From Viridibacillus sp050279675 (GTDB lineage: Bacteria; Bacillota; Bacilli; Bacillales_A; Planococcaceae), in NCBI RefSeq assembly GCF_050279675.1, contig NZ_JBNNUK010000005.1:62001-126000 (forward strand): 64,000 nucleotides of DNA. The letters run 5' to 3'. Position numbers and translations under genes: made by a program. Below the pieces are notes generated by a model. That model was not told the origin of the DNA. It was given only the letters and a program-made list of their open reading frames with translations, and did not search any database. Shown here one piece after another: positions 26,126 to 35,087 of this stretch. How positions within the stretch are numbered: the first letter of the stretch is position 1; every line of letters starts with the position of its first letter.

Positions 26126-26815
26126 TTACTTTATCCTTACATCATTCTCATATCTATCTGCAATCTTCGTTATTAATATACCTATCCCCCAATATATTAG
26201 TGCCACCATTAAAAACGCCTCAATAAAGCGGAAATTCTGGGCCGCCATAATTTTTGCCTTTGCAAATATATCTACTACAGTGATTAAAAAACCGAGTGAA
26301 GTGGCTTTAATTGCTACTGTAAAAGAGTTTGCAAAATCGGGTACCGCGTGTACAAAGGCTTGTGGGGCAACAATTCTCTTAAAGGTTTGAAAGGAGCTGT
26401 ATCCTAAAGAATGGGCTGCCTCGATTTGTCCGTGATCTACTGCTAAAAATGATCCCCTTATAATTTCTGATTGAAAGGAGGATAATGTAAGGCTAACTGT
26501 GACAATTAAAATGATAACTGGCGGCATATTATTCATATTGTAATCAAGACCTAGTAGCGATAGGATGAGTTGCCCCGTCGCTGGCAATGCATAATACATT
26601 AAGTATAAAAAAACAACCATGGGAGTACCCCTTAAAAACATTTTAAATAATTCTATTAGTTGAACCAATACTGGAATCTTATATTGTTGTATTAAGGCCA
26701 TAACTAATCCTAAAAGAGTTGATAAAACAAGTATAGTTATCGCTAATAACAAGGTTATGGGAAGCACACCCAGTATTCCTAAAAACATATCGTATGAAGC
26801 CTTTAAGTTAAACAT
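26126..26815 (-). CDS. Polar amino acid ABC transporter permease
   Basis: About 229 residues in the HisM/GlnP family (His/Glu/Gln/Arg TM region). 'RGTPMVVFLYLMYYALP' and the EAA loop 'EAAHSLGYSSFQTFKRIVAPQAFVHAVPDFANSF' match the family. The true start is ATG 26815, preceded by GGGGGG; a longer frame up to 26872 would run into the upstream permease. It pairs with the preceding permease to make a heterodimeric channel. It is the last ABC gene of the gntR-odh cluster. Confidence 0.9.
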   Translation of the reverse strand: MFNLKASYDMFLGILGVLPITLLLAITILVLSTLLGLVMALIQQYKIPVLVQLIELFKMFLRGTPMVVFLYLMYYALPATGQLILSLLGLDYNMNNMPPVIILIVTVSLTLSSFQSEIIRGSFLAVDHGQIEAAHSLGYSSFQTFKRIVAPQAFVHAVPDFANSFTVAIKATSLGFLITVVDIFAKAKIMAAQNFRFIEAFLMVALIYWGIGILITKIADRYENDVRIK

Positions 26816-26849
26816 TTTCCCCCCCCTTTTTGATTTTGTTATATCACTA

Positions 26850-27518
26850 TCAAAATGATGTTTTCTTCTCAAGTTTTCTAACTAAGCTATCTGCTGTAAA
26901 GCACATTGCAGAAAACATAAAGGCGATAACAAAGTAAATAAATATTTGATTCGTACCGTAGGATCTTGATATAAATAGTTCAGCAGTTCCCATAATATCA
27001 ACTATACCAATAGCAAAAATAAGTGAAGTATCATGGATTAAATAAACTAATCCATTTCCGTATCCAGGGAGGGCGACAGGTATCATCTGTGGAAGAATAA
27101 TTCTAAAAAACTTTTGAGTTGGTGTATAGCCTAAACTATCCGCTGCTTCATGCTGACTTTTATCGACGGATAGATATGCTGGACGAAATATTTCAGAAAT
27201 ATATCCTGAATGATAAAATCCCATGGAAATAATTGCTGCATGCATTGGACTTACATCAACCGAATTTAAGCCGATTAAGGTTAAAATCTCCGGGATACCA
27301 AAATAAGCAATAAATAGTAATATCAATCCAGGAACGCTTCGGGCAAATGAAACATATAAATCTGCAATTTGGCTAAATACCGGAATCCTTTTGATTCTAA
27401 GTATTGTTAATACAATAGCAAATAGAAATCCAAGTGCTGCCGACATAATTATAATAAGAATATTAATGGGAAGTGCTTTTAGAAGTGCCAATAGTAATTC
27501 TGTCGTATTCATTTCCAT
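26850..27518 (-). CDS. Polar amino acid ABC transporter permease
   Basis: About 223 residues in the same HisM/GlnP family, with 'SFARSVPGLILLFIAYFGIPEIL' and the EAA loop 'EAADSLGYTPTQKFFRIILPQMIPVALPGYGNGL'. It starts at ATG 27518 after GGGAGGA. It is separated by 34 bp from the second permease and by 243 bp from the binding-protein gene upstream. That gap may hold processing or promoter signals, but none is clear. It forms the membrane part of the importer with its partner. Confidence 0.9.
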   Translation of the reverse strand: MEMNTTELLLALLKALPINILIIIMSAALGFLFAIVLTILRIKRIPVFSQIADLYVSFARSVPGLILLFIAYFGIPEILTLIGLNSVDVSPMHAAIISMGFYHSGYISEIFRPAYLSVDKSQHEAADSLGYTPTQKFFRIILPQMIPVALPGYGNGLVYLIHDTSLIFAIGIVDIMGTAELFISRSYGTNQIFIYFVIAFMFSAMCFTADSLVRKLEKKTSF

Positions 27519-27761
27519 AGTAATTCCTCCCTTCAATGATGAATGTCTATATTTCAATGTAGCCTTTGTTATTCAAGGCACACCTCTTATAGTATTTGTT
27601 TGCATCCATATTTTCCTAATCTCATTTGATCCCATCAATTAAAGGCAATCATAAAAGATAATATGGATGTTTTACTATAGATTGGGGTATATCCAATACT
27701 TAACTAAATAACTTCGGATATAATCTATATCATAATGAACATTTCTATATCGTGAATAGAT

Positions 27762-28595
27762 TTAATCATATTGAAATACATCTTCATCGTAAAACTCAAT
27801 AGATAGTTCAGAAAGTTTTCCTGATTTCGCCAATTCTTTTATTCCTTTATCTATTGCATCCCTCAATTTCTCATTTTCTTTTGATTTGTGTATCATAAAG
27901 AAGGTTGGAATGATTTTTATTGGGTCAGTTGCACGAACAGATAAATTCTGGTCTTTTATGATTTGTATTTGTCCATAACTTGAAGGATAAAACAATGCAT
28001 CATATTTACCGTTCGCTATTTCTTTAAGCCTATCTGCTATAGGTATACCGACATCTGCTAGTTTATAAGTAAGTTTATAATCTGGATTCTCAGCTTCCCA
28101 TTCCTGAACTGTTCTTAAAGTTGCTCCAGCTGGTGAAAGGGGTGAAATCTTCAATCCTTCCAAATCTTCAATTCCGTCAATTCCACTATCTTCCGCAACA
28201 TAAATTTTTATAAGGGCCCGCCCATTAGATTCTGACGGAACTAAATATTGTTCTGCGCGTTCTTCAGTATAACCCATGCCACCCGCAAGCATATCGTATT
28301 TACCAGTTGCTAGCCCTGTTTCACCTGCTGAATCTTCAACAGCAATCAATTCAAATTTATATTCATCTATTATTTTATCAAGTTCTTTTATTAATTCTGG
28401 TTCATAACCAGTTACTTTACCGTCCTTATCTACCCAACTTAATGGTTTTGAAGTATGTCCAGTGGCTACTTTGATTGTTCTAACGCCTGAACCTCCAGCA
28501 ACATCTGCAGTTTTTTCTTTATCACCTGAATTACATGCAGCTAGTAGAATTAAAGCTGATATAAACATGGTAAATGAAATTAATTTTTTCAACAT
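27762..28595 (-). CDS. Amino-acid-type substrate-binding lipoprotein
   Basis: About 277 residues. The N-terminal lipoprotein signal has lipobox 'LILLAAC' with Cys near residue 21, so the mature protein is tethered outside the membrane. The bacterial extracellular solute-binding family 3 fold is seen in 'RTIKVATGHTSKPLSWVDKDGKVTGYEPELIKELDKI', 'YDMLAGGMGYTEERAEQY' and 'YDALFYPSSYGQIQIIKDQNL'. It delivers a polar amino acid or related compound to the adjacent permeases. Start at ATG 28595; an in-frame TTG at 28604 overlaps the ATPase stop. Confidence 0.88.
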   Translation of the reverse strand: MLKKLISFTMFISALILLAACNSGDKEKTADVAGGSGVRTIKVATGHTSKPLSWVDKDGKVTGYEPELIKELDKIIDEYKFELIAVEDSAGETGLATGKYDMLAGGMGYTEERAEQYLVPSESNGRALIKIYVAEDSGIDGIEDLEGLKISPLSPAGATLRTVQEWEAENPDYKLTYKLADVGIPIADRLKEIANGKYDALFYPSSYGQIQIIKDQNLSVRATDPIKIIPTFFMIHKSKENEKLRDAIDKGIKELAKSGKLSELSIEFYDEDVFQYD

Positions 28596-28600
28596 TATAA

Positions 28601-29377
28601 TCAACTACCTTTCTCTTTTATTTTGATTGCTTGTTGTTCTTGTTTTGCATAATAATTTTTTAAAAACTGTCTTGTTCTCACATTCTCTGAATTTACAAAA
28701 ATTTGATCGGGAGTCCCTTGTTCAACAATATATCCATTTTCCATAAATACAACTTTATCCGAAATGCTCCTTGCAAAATCCATTTCATGCGTGACTAAGA
28801 GCGTCGTCATGCCTGAATTCGCTACATTTTCAATTACTCGCAAGACCTCCTCTACTAATTCTGGATCAAGCGCCGATGTTGGTTCATCAAATAAAATCAA
28901 CTCTGGTTCAAGAGCCAGACCACGTGCAATACCTACCCTTTGTAATTGTCCTCCAGATAAACTAGAAGGATATTCATCTATTTTGTCTATTAAACCTACT
29001 TTTTCTAATTCCTTATAACTTTTCTCATACGCCTCTTCCTTAGATTTTTTTTGAACTGCTATTTGCGCATCCATCACATTTTGTACGATCGTTTTATGTT
29101 TGAATATATTAAACATTTGGAATACCATAGCAGTTTTTCGGCGAAGTTTAAGGATGTCTTGCTTTTTAAGATTTTTATAGTTTAGATGTAAATCGCCTAA
29201 TTGAATTTCGCCTTCCTGTGGTTTTTCTAAATAATTAATACATTTTAACAAGGTTGTTTTACCCGTTCCGCTCGGTCCAATAAAAGATACTACCTCACCC
29301 TTCTTAACCGATAAATCAATTCCTTTTAAAACTTCGTGTTTGCCGTATGAAATTTGCAAGTTTTTTATGTTTAAAAT
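28601..29377 (-). CDS. Amino acid ABC transporter ATPase, apparent AUU start
   Basis: About 258 residues in the GlnQ/HisP family. Walker A is 'GPSGTGKTT', the signature 'LSGGQLQRVGIARGLALEP', Walker B 'LILFDEPTSALDPE' and the H-loop 'LVTHEMDFA'. The first ATG/TTG-type codon in frame (TTG 29359) would remove the conserved first strand and has no ribosome binding site. GGGGAGG (29392-29386) is followed 8 bases later by ATT at 29377, giving 'MLNIKNLQISYGKHEVLKGI', the standard N-terminus of this family. I therefore annotate an AUU start; a mutated or misread ATG is the alternative. Confidence 0.88.
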   Translation of the reverse strand: MLNIKNLQISYGKHEVLKGIDLSVKKGEVVSFIGPSGTGKTTLLKCINYLEKPQEGEIQLGDLHLNYKNLKKQDILKLRRKTAMVFQMFNIFKHKTIVQNVMDAQIAVQKKSKEEAYEKSYKELEKVGLIDKIDEYPSSLSGGQLQRVGIARGLALEPELILFDEPTSALDPELVEEVLRVIENVANSGMTTLLVTHEMDFARSISDKVVFMENGYIVEQGTPDQIFVNSENVRTRQFLKNYYAKQEQQAIKIKEKGS

Positions 29378-29409
29378 AATTTCTACCTCCCCAAAGGTTT
29401 TATGAAATA

Positions 29410-30459
29410 TTATTTAATTTTTTGCACCCCTGACATACTTAGCAGGCTCTCCATGGTTAACCCATTAAAATTAACTCCATCTTTTCTGTAATCGCTATCC
29501 ATAAGTAAGGAGGCTGTACTAATTAGTGAGTCCGTATACGGTGTTTCAACTCCCAGTATTTTTCCTAATTCCGAAAGAGGAACAAGACCAAACGGTATAT
29601 CTTCTGTCAAGTACCTATGATCTAATGTGGTTGGAGCTAGCCCAGTCGGGAATAAACCTGGTAAGGCTTCATATAGGTTTGGATAATCCGTACCATAAAA
29701 TTCATTTAATACAGTCAAAATACTTCGAGTATCAACATTAAGTCGACTTGCTATTTGCAGTCTTTCTATATCCATCTTTTCAACATAGTTAACTGAATAG
29801 GGAGAAGCACCATCTGTATAAAATTGAAATGCTTCGGATGCGTCAATCCTAGCAGCGTTAAGAAGAGCAATTGGTGGATGAATAACAACATTCGAATTAT
29901 TCAATGATGTTTCAAAAACACTGTTTCCATGGATTAATTGTGGAAACCTATTCATAAATGATGTTGCGATCGGCTTCTCTTTACATAATGTACTAATAAG
30001 CACATTATGTTTAATTTTATTTATCGTTACTGAACCCGTATTATCCGCTAGACTAACAAAAGGCATGGCGCTAGTTTCTGCTACCGTAATGTTTTTGTTT
30101 TTTATTATGTCATCGCCTAATATGCGCTTACATTCTACCGCACCCCAATATCCCGGGAAAAATACAATCGTTTGATTGTCTTTTAAAAATGGTTTGATTT
30201 GATTTACAATTGGTTCATGTCCCATGGCTGTCGTTGAAATAATGATAAACTTAGCATCTGAAATAACCTCACCCATTGATGTAGACGCTTCCAAAATTAC
30301 TTTGCCGGAATATATTCCTTTAACTTCTAATCCATGTTTTGATATTCTTTGTGCCTTATTTGGATCGCGTGTATACAAGTTCACGCTTTCCTCTTCTAAT
30401 CTAAGATATCCCGCTATAGCCTGCCCCGTATTACCACCACCAATTACTGCATATGTCAT
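29410..30459 (-). CDS. Opine/octopine dehydrogenase family protein
   Basis: A 349-residue protein. The N-terminal Rossmann domain starts 'YAVIGGGNTGQAIAGYLRL' (G-G-G-N-T-G). The C-terminal NAD/NADP octopine/nopaline dehydrogenase helical domain includes 'NSNVVIHPPIALLNAARID', with the family's catalytic-type His/Pro segment, and 'YGTDYPNLYEALPGLFPTGLAPTTLDHRYLTEDIPFGLVPLSELG'. Such enzymes interconvert opines (N-carboxyalkyl amino acids) with an amino acid and a 2-oxo acid. Its place between a GntR gene and an amino-acid ABC importer suggests catabolism of an imported opine-like compound. No nicotianamine-synthase-like cntL or cntK is present, so a staphylopine pathway is not supported. Confidence 0.85.
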   Translation of the reverse strand: MTYAVIGGGNTGQAIAGYLRLEEESVNLYTRDPNKAQRISKHGLEVKGIYSGKVILEASTSMGEVISDAKFIIISTTAMGHEPIVNQIKPFLKDNQTIVFFPGYWGAVECKRILGDDIIKNKNITVAETSAMPFVSLADNTGSVTINKIKHNVLISTLCKEKPIATSFMNRFPQLIHGNSVFETSLNNSNVVIHPPIALLNAARIDASEAFQFYTDGASPYSVNYVEKMDIERLQIASRLNVDTRSILTVLNEFYGTDYPNLYEALPGLFPTGLAPTTLDHRYLTEDIPFGLVPLSELGKILGVETPYTDSLISTASLLMDSDYRKDGVNFNGLTMESLLSMSGVQKIK

Positions 30460-30485
30460 AATTGTTTCCTCCCCGTATATTGTCC

Positions 30486-31202
30486 CTAAAACAATTTTTG
30501 TTTTGCATTAATTATCTGTTCAGGTTGTGAACTTTTGTAATTTTCGACTGCCTTTATTGCTTGATTCATAGATCCTAAAATGTGTTTTTTAACTTCTTCT
30601 ACTGCATTTACCTTATCCTTTTTGATAATGTAATTAAGAATAATCTCATGTTCATCTACTGACTTTTTAGTATCGATAATACGTTTATGTGCTAAGCGCC
30701 TGTATCGGTTGATTAGGCTGTTTAGCTCTGATAAAAACTTAACTGCAATTTTATTGCGGCTTACTTTATAAATATATTCATGAAATTGTCTACCGTAGTT
30801 ATCAATAGTTTCATAGTCTTCTAAATCTACAATCAATTTGAGAATTTTAACGAGGTTTGTTAAGTGTTCAATTTCCTTTTTAGTAATATTATCAATGGCA
30901 TCTTCAATTACAATGCCCTCTAAATTACTACGTATGATAAATATTTCTTTTACTTCCTGGATTGATATAGGTGCAACATTCATTCTGCCATTAATACTTC
31001 GGCTTACTAATCCCTCCAGTTCAAGTCTTTGTAAAGACTCTCTCAATGGCGTCCTGCTAATCTCTAACTCTTTTGCCAACTCATCTTCCACAATAGGTTG
31101 ACCAGGTTCAAGAATACATTTTATTATCTTTTCCCTTAATTGTTTATAAGCGATATCTTTAGCCGATACCCTTCTAGTTCTAACACCTTTGCTCAAATTC
31201 AT
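30486..31202 (-). CDS. GntR/FCD (FadR-type) transcriptional regulator
   Basis: About 238 residues. The winged HTH (about residues 10-75) contains 'AYKQLREKIIKCILEPGQPIVEDELAKELEISRTPLRESLQRLELEGLVSR'. An FCD all-helical ligand domain (about 85-225) carries metal-site style residues ('YGRQFHEYIYKVSRNKIAVKFL', 'DEHEIILNYI', 'KKHILGSM'). It is the first gene of the odh-ABC cluster and 26 bp from odh. The start is ambiguous: ATG 31205, ATG 31202 or TTG 31196 after AAAGGTG. An 18-bp palindrome lies just upstream. It probably represses the cluster until the substrate is present. Confidence 0.9.
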   Translation of the reverse strand: MNLSKGVRTRRVSAKDIAYKQLREKIIKCILEPGQPIVEDELAKELEISRTPLRESLQRLELEGLVSRSINGRMNVAPISIQEVKEIFIIRSNLEGIVIEDAIDNITKKEIEHLTNLVKILKLIVDLEDYETIDNYGRQFHEYIYKVSRNKIAVKFLSELNSLINRYRRLAHKRIIDTKKSVDEHEIILNYIIKKDKVNAVEEVKKHILGSMNQAIKAVENYKSSQPEQIINAKQKLF

Positions 31203-31215
31203 CATCACCTTTAAA

Positions 31216-31233
31216 ATAATTGTATACAATTAT
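31216..31233. promoter_or_regulatory. 18-bp palindrome, likely GntR operator
   Basis: ATAATTGTATACAATTAT is a perfect 18-bp palindrome 13 bp before the gntR start. The T-T-G-T-A-T-A-C-A-A core is typical of FCD-type GntR sites (known for VanR/FadR-like proteins). Autoregulation of gntR-odh-ABC is inferred. Confidence 0.65.
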
Positions 31234-31446
31234 CCTAAAGAATAGAACGTTCAAAAAGTGAATATTCAGACTTTTTTAGTTAGGAATAAAAAGGCAATTG
31301 GAAGAACAGCGTGATATTATTTACAGTAAAAAATATACTCAATAGGAAAAGAATACGGGCAATCAATTTACTAAAGTAGTACTCATTAGAGCAACAATTA
31401 CTTTTTCTTGATACTTGATACATTTTAATAAACAGGTTATTGAGGC

Positions 31447-31632
31447 ATGAATAAGTTGAATCTGATTTTATCCCTATTTAGTACTACAGTAGGACCAGCA
31501 CTTGCAATCATTGGAGCTTTTGTTCTTTACTATATCGCTGCCAAAGCGTTCGCTAAAAAATATCCCGTCATAATAGGAGAGGAATTGATAGTACATCCTA
31601 TCGATAATTCCAAAGCCGTCAGAGTATATTGA
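31447..31632 (+). CDS. Small membrane protein (61 aa), uncertain
   Basis: A 61-residue frame with one hydrophobic helix ('VGPALAIIGAFVLYYIAAKAFA') and a short C-terminal tail. The ribosome binding site is weak. It is followed by non-coding sequence with fragments of frames, so it may be part of a decayed gene rather than a functional one. I recognise no family. Confidence 0.3.
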   Translation: MNKLNLILSLFSTTVGPALAIIGAFVLYYIAAKAFAKKYPVIIGEELIVHPIDNSKAVRVY

Positions 31633-31930
31633 TGTTTTCGAAAAAAGCATAAAATAACTTTAGCTTTTAAATGATTACCATTTTGGATGGAGTCATTCCG
31701 CTAATTGATAAAGTAATCAGCACTTCAGGTTGGATGGCTCAAAATACATTAAGCAGGATTTAGAAGCTCGTCCACAAGATATTCGTAAAATTAAATGCAC
31801 GAGCATTATCAAAATATGTACCACTACTTCAAAAAACGCAGGCGCTTTATAATGTACCCTAATCATTGTCATAATCATGTTTACAAAAAATTAACTATAC
31901 CTCTAGATTTACATTTTTAGTTAGTTTTTT
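31633..31930 (+). other. Probable decayed coding sequence, unidentified
   Basis: About 300 bp in which coding-like stretches in different plus-strand frames follow each other, for example 'SKYIKQDLEARPQDIRKIK' near 31736-31795 and 'ARALSKYVPLLQKTQALYNV' near 31800-31858, without any continuous frame or start. This pattern suggests an old gene broken by frameshifts, but I cannot name it. Confidence 0.3.
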
Positions 31931-31969
31931 GCATAAAGTATTTACATGTTCAATTTTTGGGGGAATTCT

Positions 31970-32548
31970 ATGTATTTTATAAAAAAAAGCATTGTCATAG
32001 TTGTTGGGAGTATTTTAGTATCTTTAGGAATTAATCTATTCTTAGCTCCGTATGAGGTATTAGATGGTGGAATTATTGGAATAGGTTTAATATCAAATTA
32101 TTTATGGGGACTACAGACTGGTTTCATCATAATACTTTTAAGTATTCCCATATTTATTATTGCATGGGTTTACTATAGAGATTACTTCTATAATAGTTTG
32201 CATGGTCTGCTTGTTTCCTCCTTTTTTATAGATATTTTAGAGCCCTTTGATTATCTTGTACATATCGATCCCCTTTACAGTTCGATAATAGGGGGCGTTT
32301 TTATAGGTCTTGGTATTGGTCTTATGTTAAGATTTAAGACAAGTACAGGTGGTACAGATTTAATAGCTCAGTTTTTAAGTGATAAAACAGGAGTAAATAT
32401 CGGGATTCTAATATTCATCATTGATTCATTTGTTATCTTAATGGGAGGGCTATTACTATCTTATGATACTTTTTTCCTTTCTATCATCACGATACTTGTT
32501 GTGGGGATGACTACAAGTTTATTTACAAAAAATCTCGCACAAACTTGA
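31970..32548 (+). CDS. YitT family membrane protein, short form
   Basis: About 192 residues with five to six membrane helices. The YitT/DUF161 pattern is clear: 'SLGINLFLAPYEVLDGGIIGIGLISNYL', 'IIGGVFIGLGIGLMLRFKTSTGGTDLIAQFLS', 'IDSFVILMGG'. Typical YitT proteins are about 280 residues and end in a cytoplasmic DUF2179 domain, which is missing here. ATG 31970 is used because TGGGGGAA precedes it. The substrate is unknown. It is monocistronic with a strong terminator. Confidence 0.85.
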   Translation: MYFIKKSIVIVVGSILVSLGINLFLAPYEVLDGGIIGIGLISNYLWGLQTGFIIILLSIPIFIIAWVYYRDYFYNSLHGLLVSSFFIDILEPFDYLVHIDPLYSSIIGGVFIGLGIGLMLRFKTSTGGTDLIAQFLSDKTGVNIGILIFIIDSFVILMGGLLLSYDTFFLSIITILVVGMTTSLFTKNLAQT

Positions 32549-32701
32549 GCAGTAGTGGATGACAAAAAACGATTCTGAACATGCTTGCTTCGGATAGGAA
32601 TCATTGTATATAAATAATATCTTTACGACGTATTATATACATGCGATATTTACATAAATGTTTTTAAGACATCGGATATAGCCTTAAAAATAAACGAAAA
32701 T

Positions 32702-32746
32702 AAAAAATCCATTTTGACAGTTATTATAGTCAAAATGGATTTTTTT
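32702..32746 (+). terminator. Terminator of yitT-like gene
   Basis: A 17-bp perfect stem (AAAAAATCCATTTTGAC / GTCAAAATGGATTTTTT) ending in a T-run. Confidence 0.9.
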
Positions 32747-32907
32747 GTTTGTGAAATAATTTTTATATAGTAATTTTTAATTTCTACTGTATTATGGAAT
32801 GTTTCACTTTAAAATGGAAATAGTTGTGTTTTTGTAATTATAAAGAATTTATTAAGTTTCAAAATAAGAGATTTGGCTATGATACATTGTTTTCAGGAGG
32901 AATCATT

Positions 32908-33609
32908 ATGAAATGGCAGTTATTACTTGTGGAAGATGACATTGAAATTGCACGTGTTGTACGTGATACATTTTTGCGTGAAGGATATGGTGTTGCTTGG
33001 GCAACGACGGGTCTAGAAGGCTGGGAAGATTTTCAAAGCAACAAGTATGACCTTGTGTTGGTTGATCTAATGCTACCAGAAATGGATGGACTAACACTAT
33101 GTCAAAATATTCGCTGGAAAAGTGATGTGCCAATCATCATTATTAGCGCGCGTAAAGAGGATGAGGATAAAGTAGAAGGCCTACATTTGGGAGCGGATGA
33201 TTATTTAGCGAAACCTTTTAGTTTAACAGAGTTAAAAGCAAGAGTTGAATCCCAACTTCGCCGGTGGAGACGCTATCAAGGAGTTCCAGAAATTAACGTT
33301 AAAACAACATTTGCGAATGGTTTAACAATTGATTTAAATAACGAGAAAATTTTCCGCAATAACGTAGAAATCCATTTAACACAAAAAGAGTTCGCGTTAC
33401 TCACTGTAATGGTACAAAATCCACAACGAGTTTTCTCGAAAAGTGAGTTGTATCAGCATATATGGCAACAAGCAGATGCAGAAGGTTTACAAACAGTTAC
33501 CGTTCACGTCAAATGCCTACGTGAAAAGTTAAACGATCCTGTCAAAAATCCCTATTTTATTCAAACCGTGTGGGGGAAAGGGTACCGTTTTATAGGTGAA
33601 CCATTATGA
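32908..33609 (+). CDS. OmpR-family response regulator
   Basis: About 233 residues. The receiver domain (about 1-120) has acidic pocket 'LLVEDDIE', phospho-acceptor Asp in 'LVLVDLMLPEMDG' and Lys in 'YLAKPFS'. The C-terminal OmpR winged helix (about 135-230) includes 'LTQKEFALLTVMVQNPQRVFSKSELYQHIW' and 'VTVHVKCLREKLND'. ATG 32908 follows AGGAGGA; a longer frame to 32824 lacks a site. It overlaps the kinase gene by 4 bp (ATGA), so the pair is translationally coupled. Confidence 0.94.
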   Translation: MKWQLLLVEDDIEIARVVRDTFLREGYGVAWATTGLEGWEDFQSNKYDLVLVDLMLPEMDGLTLCQNIRWKSDVPIIIISARKEDEDKVEGLHLGADDYLAKPFSLTELKARVESQLRRWRRYQGVPEINVKTTFANGLTIDLNNEKIFRNNVEIHLTQKEFALLTVMVQNPQRVFSKSELYQHIWQQADAEGLQTVTVHVKCLREKLNDPVKNPYFIQTVWGKGYRFIGEPL

Positions 33610-35087
33610 AGCTGAAAACTTGGTTATTGTTGTCTTATTTTATCGTCATGATCCTCCCTTTAGCTGCAGCCTACGCACTTTTTGCATCGGTTAACGCTTA
33701 TCATGAAGATCGTAACGTAGAAGAGTATTTTGAAAAATGGACAGAGCTTCAGCAAATATCGACTGTATTAAAAAATCCTAAACTGTATGAACAAGGGATT
33801 GAACGACCACAAGTTGAGGAAATAACGAATGCACAAACTGCAATTATTCTATACCGTAATGATGGACTTCCATTGTATAATTCAGACCCTCTTGTGAACT
33901 CAGTGAGCATTTTAGAATCTAAAGAATCACTGTATAAAAACTTATTTCAATTTGAAAATAATTATCGTAATTACTCGTATAAGGAACCTGTTTTTTCAGG
34001 AAATGAATTAGTCGGTTTTTTTGAAGTCAGTTTAGCAAGAGATGAGTGGATTGATGGTGTTAATAATCGTACTTGGTCTGTCACGGCTATTTTTATAGGT
34101 ATCTTCTGTATCATTTTCATAAGTGTTTCGGTTCTAGTTAATCGCAAGTTAAACAAAAGACTAACGCAATTGATGAAACAAATGACGGCATTTGCTAGTA
34201 GTGAAAAGGTTGAAGATATGCAAACCACAAACGATGAAATCGGTGAGCTAACGTCGAGTTTTTACAGTATGCGGAAGCAAATTGAAGAAGCAAGAGAGAG
34301 AATTGCTAAAGAGCAGCAGGAAAAAGAATATATGGTTGCGACTATTTCGCACGATTTAAAAACACCTTTAACTTCCATTCGAGCGTATGCAGAATCATTG
34401 TCAGCAGAACGCAATTTAGTAGATGAAGAGCGTGAGGAATACAGGGAAATCATCATAACCAAAGCAAATTATATGCAGCAGATGTTAGATGATTTACTTA
34501 TGTATACCTTATTACAATCGTCTACATATGAGATGGATCTTGTTCAAGTAGAAGGTAGTGAGTTTTTTGACATGTTGTTATCTGATTATGAACCATTATG
34601 CTATGACAAAAATATTACATTAGAAGTGCAAAGTGAAATGGAAGGCATTTTTAATGTTAATCCAAAGCAGCTTATGCGTGTAACAGATAATTTAATGAGT
34701 AATGCGATTCAACATACATCAAAAGAAGGGGCTATTTGGCTAGCGGCAGTATCTCCAGAGAACTTACCAAAGTGGATTTTCCCTTTTGTTACACAAGAGC
34801 TGAAGTTAGATGGACCACTATTAATCGTTCAAAATAGTGGTGAAGGAATTGACAAAGAAGCGTTAAATCATGTATTTGAACCATTATTCCAAGCAGATAT
34901 AGCGAGAAGTAAAAAGGGTGTAAGTGGTACAGGCCTTGGACTTAGTATCACGAAACAAATAATTGAAAAGCATGGCGGCAAAGTGCAAATGATGTCCCAT
35001 AAAACAATAGGAACTTGTGTTATATGCAAGTTACCAACAATAGAAGGAATAGGTGATGGAAATGAAAACAATAGTAAAAACGCTTAG
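33606..35087 (+). CDS. Sensor histidine kinase
   Basis: A 493-residue kinase. Membrane helices lie at about residues 5-28 and 158-179, flanking a 130-residue extracytoplasmic sensor. HAMP covers about 180-230 and HisKA has the phospho-His in 'ATISHDLKTPLTSIRAYAESL'. The ATPase domain has N-box 'NLMSNAIQHTS', G1 'NSGEGIDKE', 'HVFEPLFQAD' and G2 'GTGLGLSI'. It is coupled to the response regulator upstream and overlaps the lipoprotein gene downstream by 32 bp. The lipoprotein may be the sensed or regulated envelope component. Confidence 0.93.
   Translation: MKLKTWLLLSYFIVMILPLAAAYALFASVNAYHEDRNVEEYFEKWTELQQISTVLKNPKLYEQGIERPQVEEITNAQTAIILYRNDGLPLYNSDPLVNSVSILESKESLYKNLFQFENNYRNYSYKEPVFSGNELVGFFEVSLARDEWIDGVNNRTWSVTAIFIGIFCIIFISVSVLVNRKLNKRLTQLMKQMTAFASSEKVEDMQTTNDEIGELTSSFYSMRKQIEEARERIAKEQQEKEYMVATISHDLKTPLTSIRAYAESLSAERNLVDEEREEYREIIITKANYMQQMLDDLLMYTLLQSSTYEMDLVQVEGSEFFDMLLSDYEPLCYDKNITLEVQSEMEGIFNVNPKQLMRVTDNLMSNAIQHTSKEGAIWLAAVSPENLPKWIFPFVTQELKLDGPLLIVQNSGEGIDKEALNHVFEPLFQADIARSKKGVSGTGLGLSITKQIIEKHGGKVQMMSHKTIGTCVICKLPTIEGIGDGNENNSKNA

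Noticed and set aside
29410..30459. Staphylopine/pseudopaline metallophore synthesis cluster
   Set aside because: The enzyme belongs to the opine dehydrogenase family, but no nicotianamine-synthase-like gene, racemase or metallophore exporter is nearby.
31447..31930. Naming the decayed sequence after the 61-residue frame as a sugar kinase remnant
   Set aside because: A few residues recall kinase tails, but the fragments are too short and in different frames to support any family.
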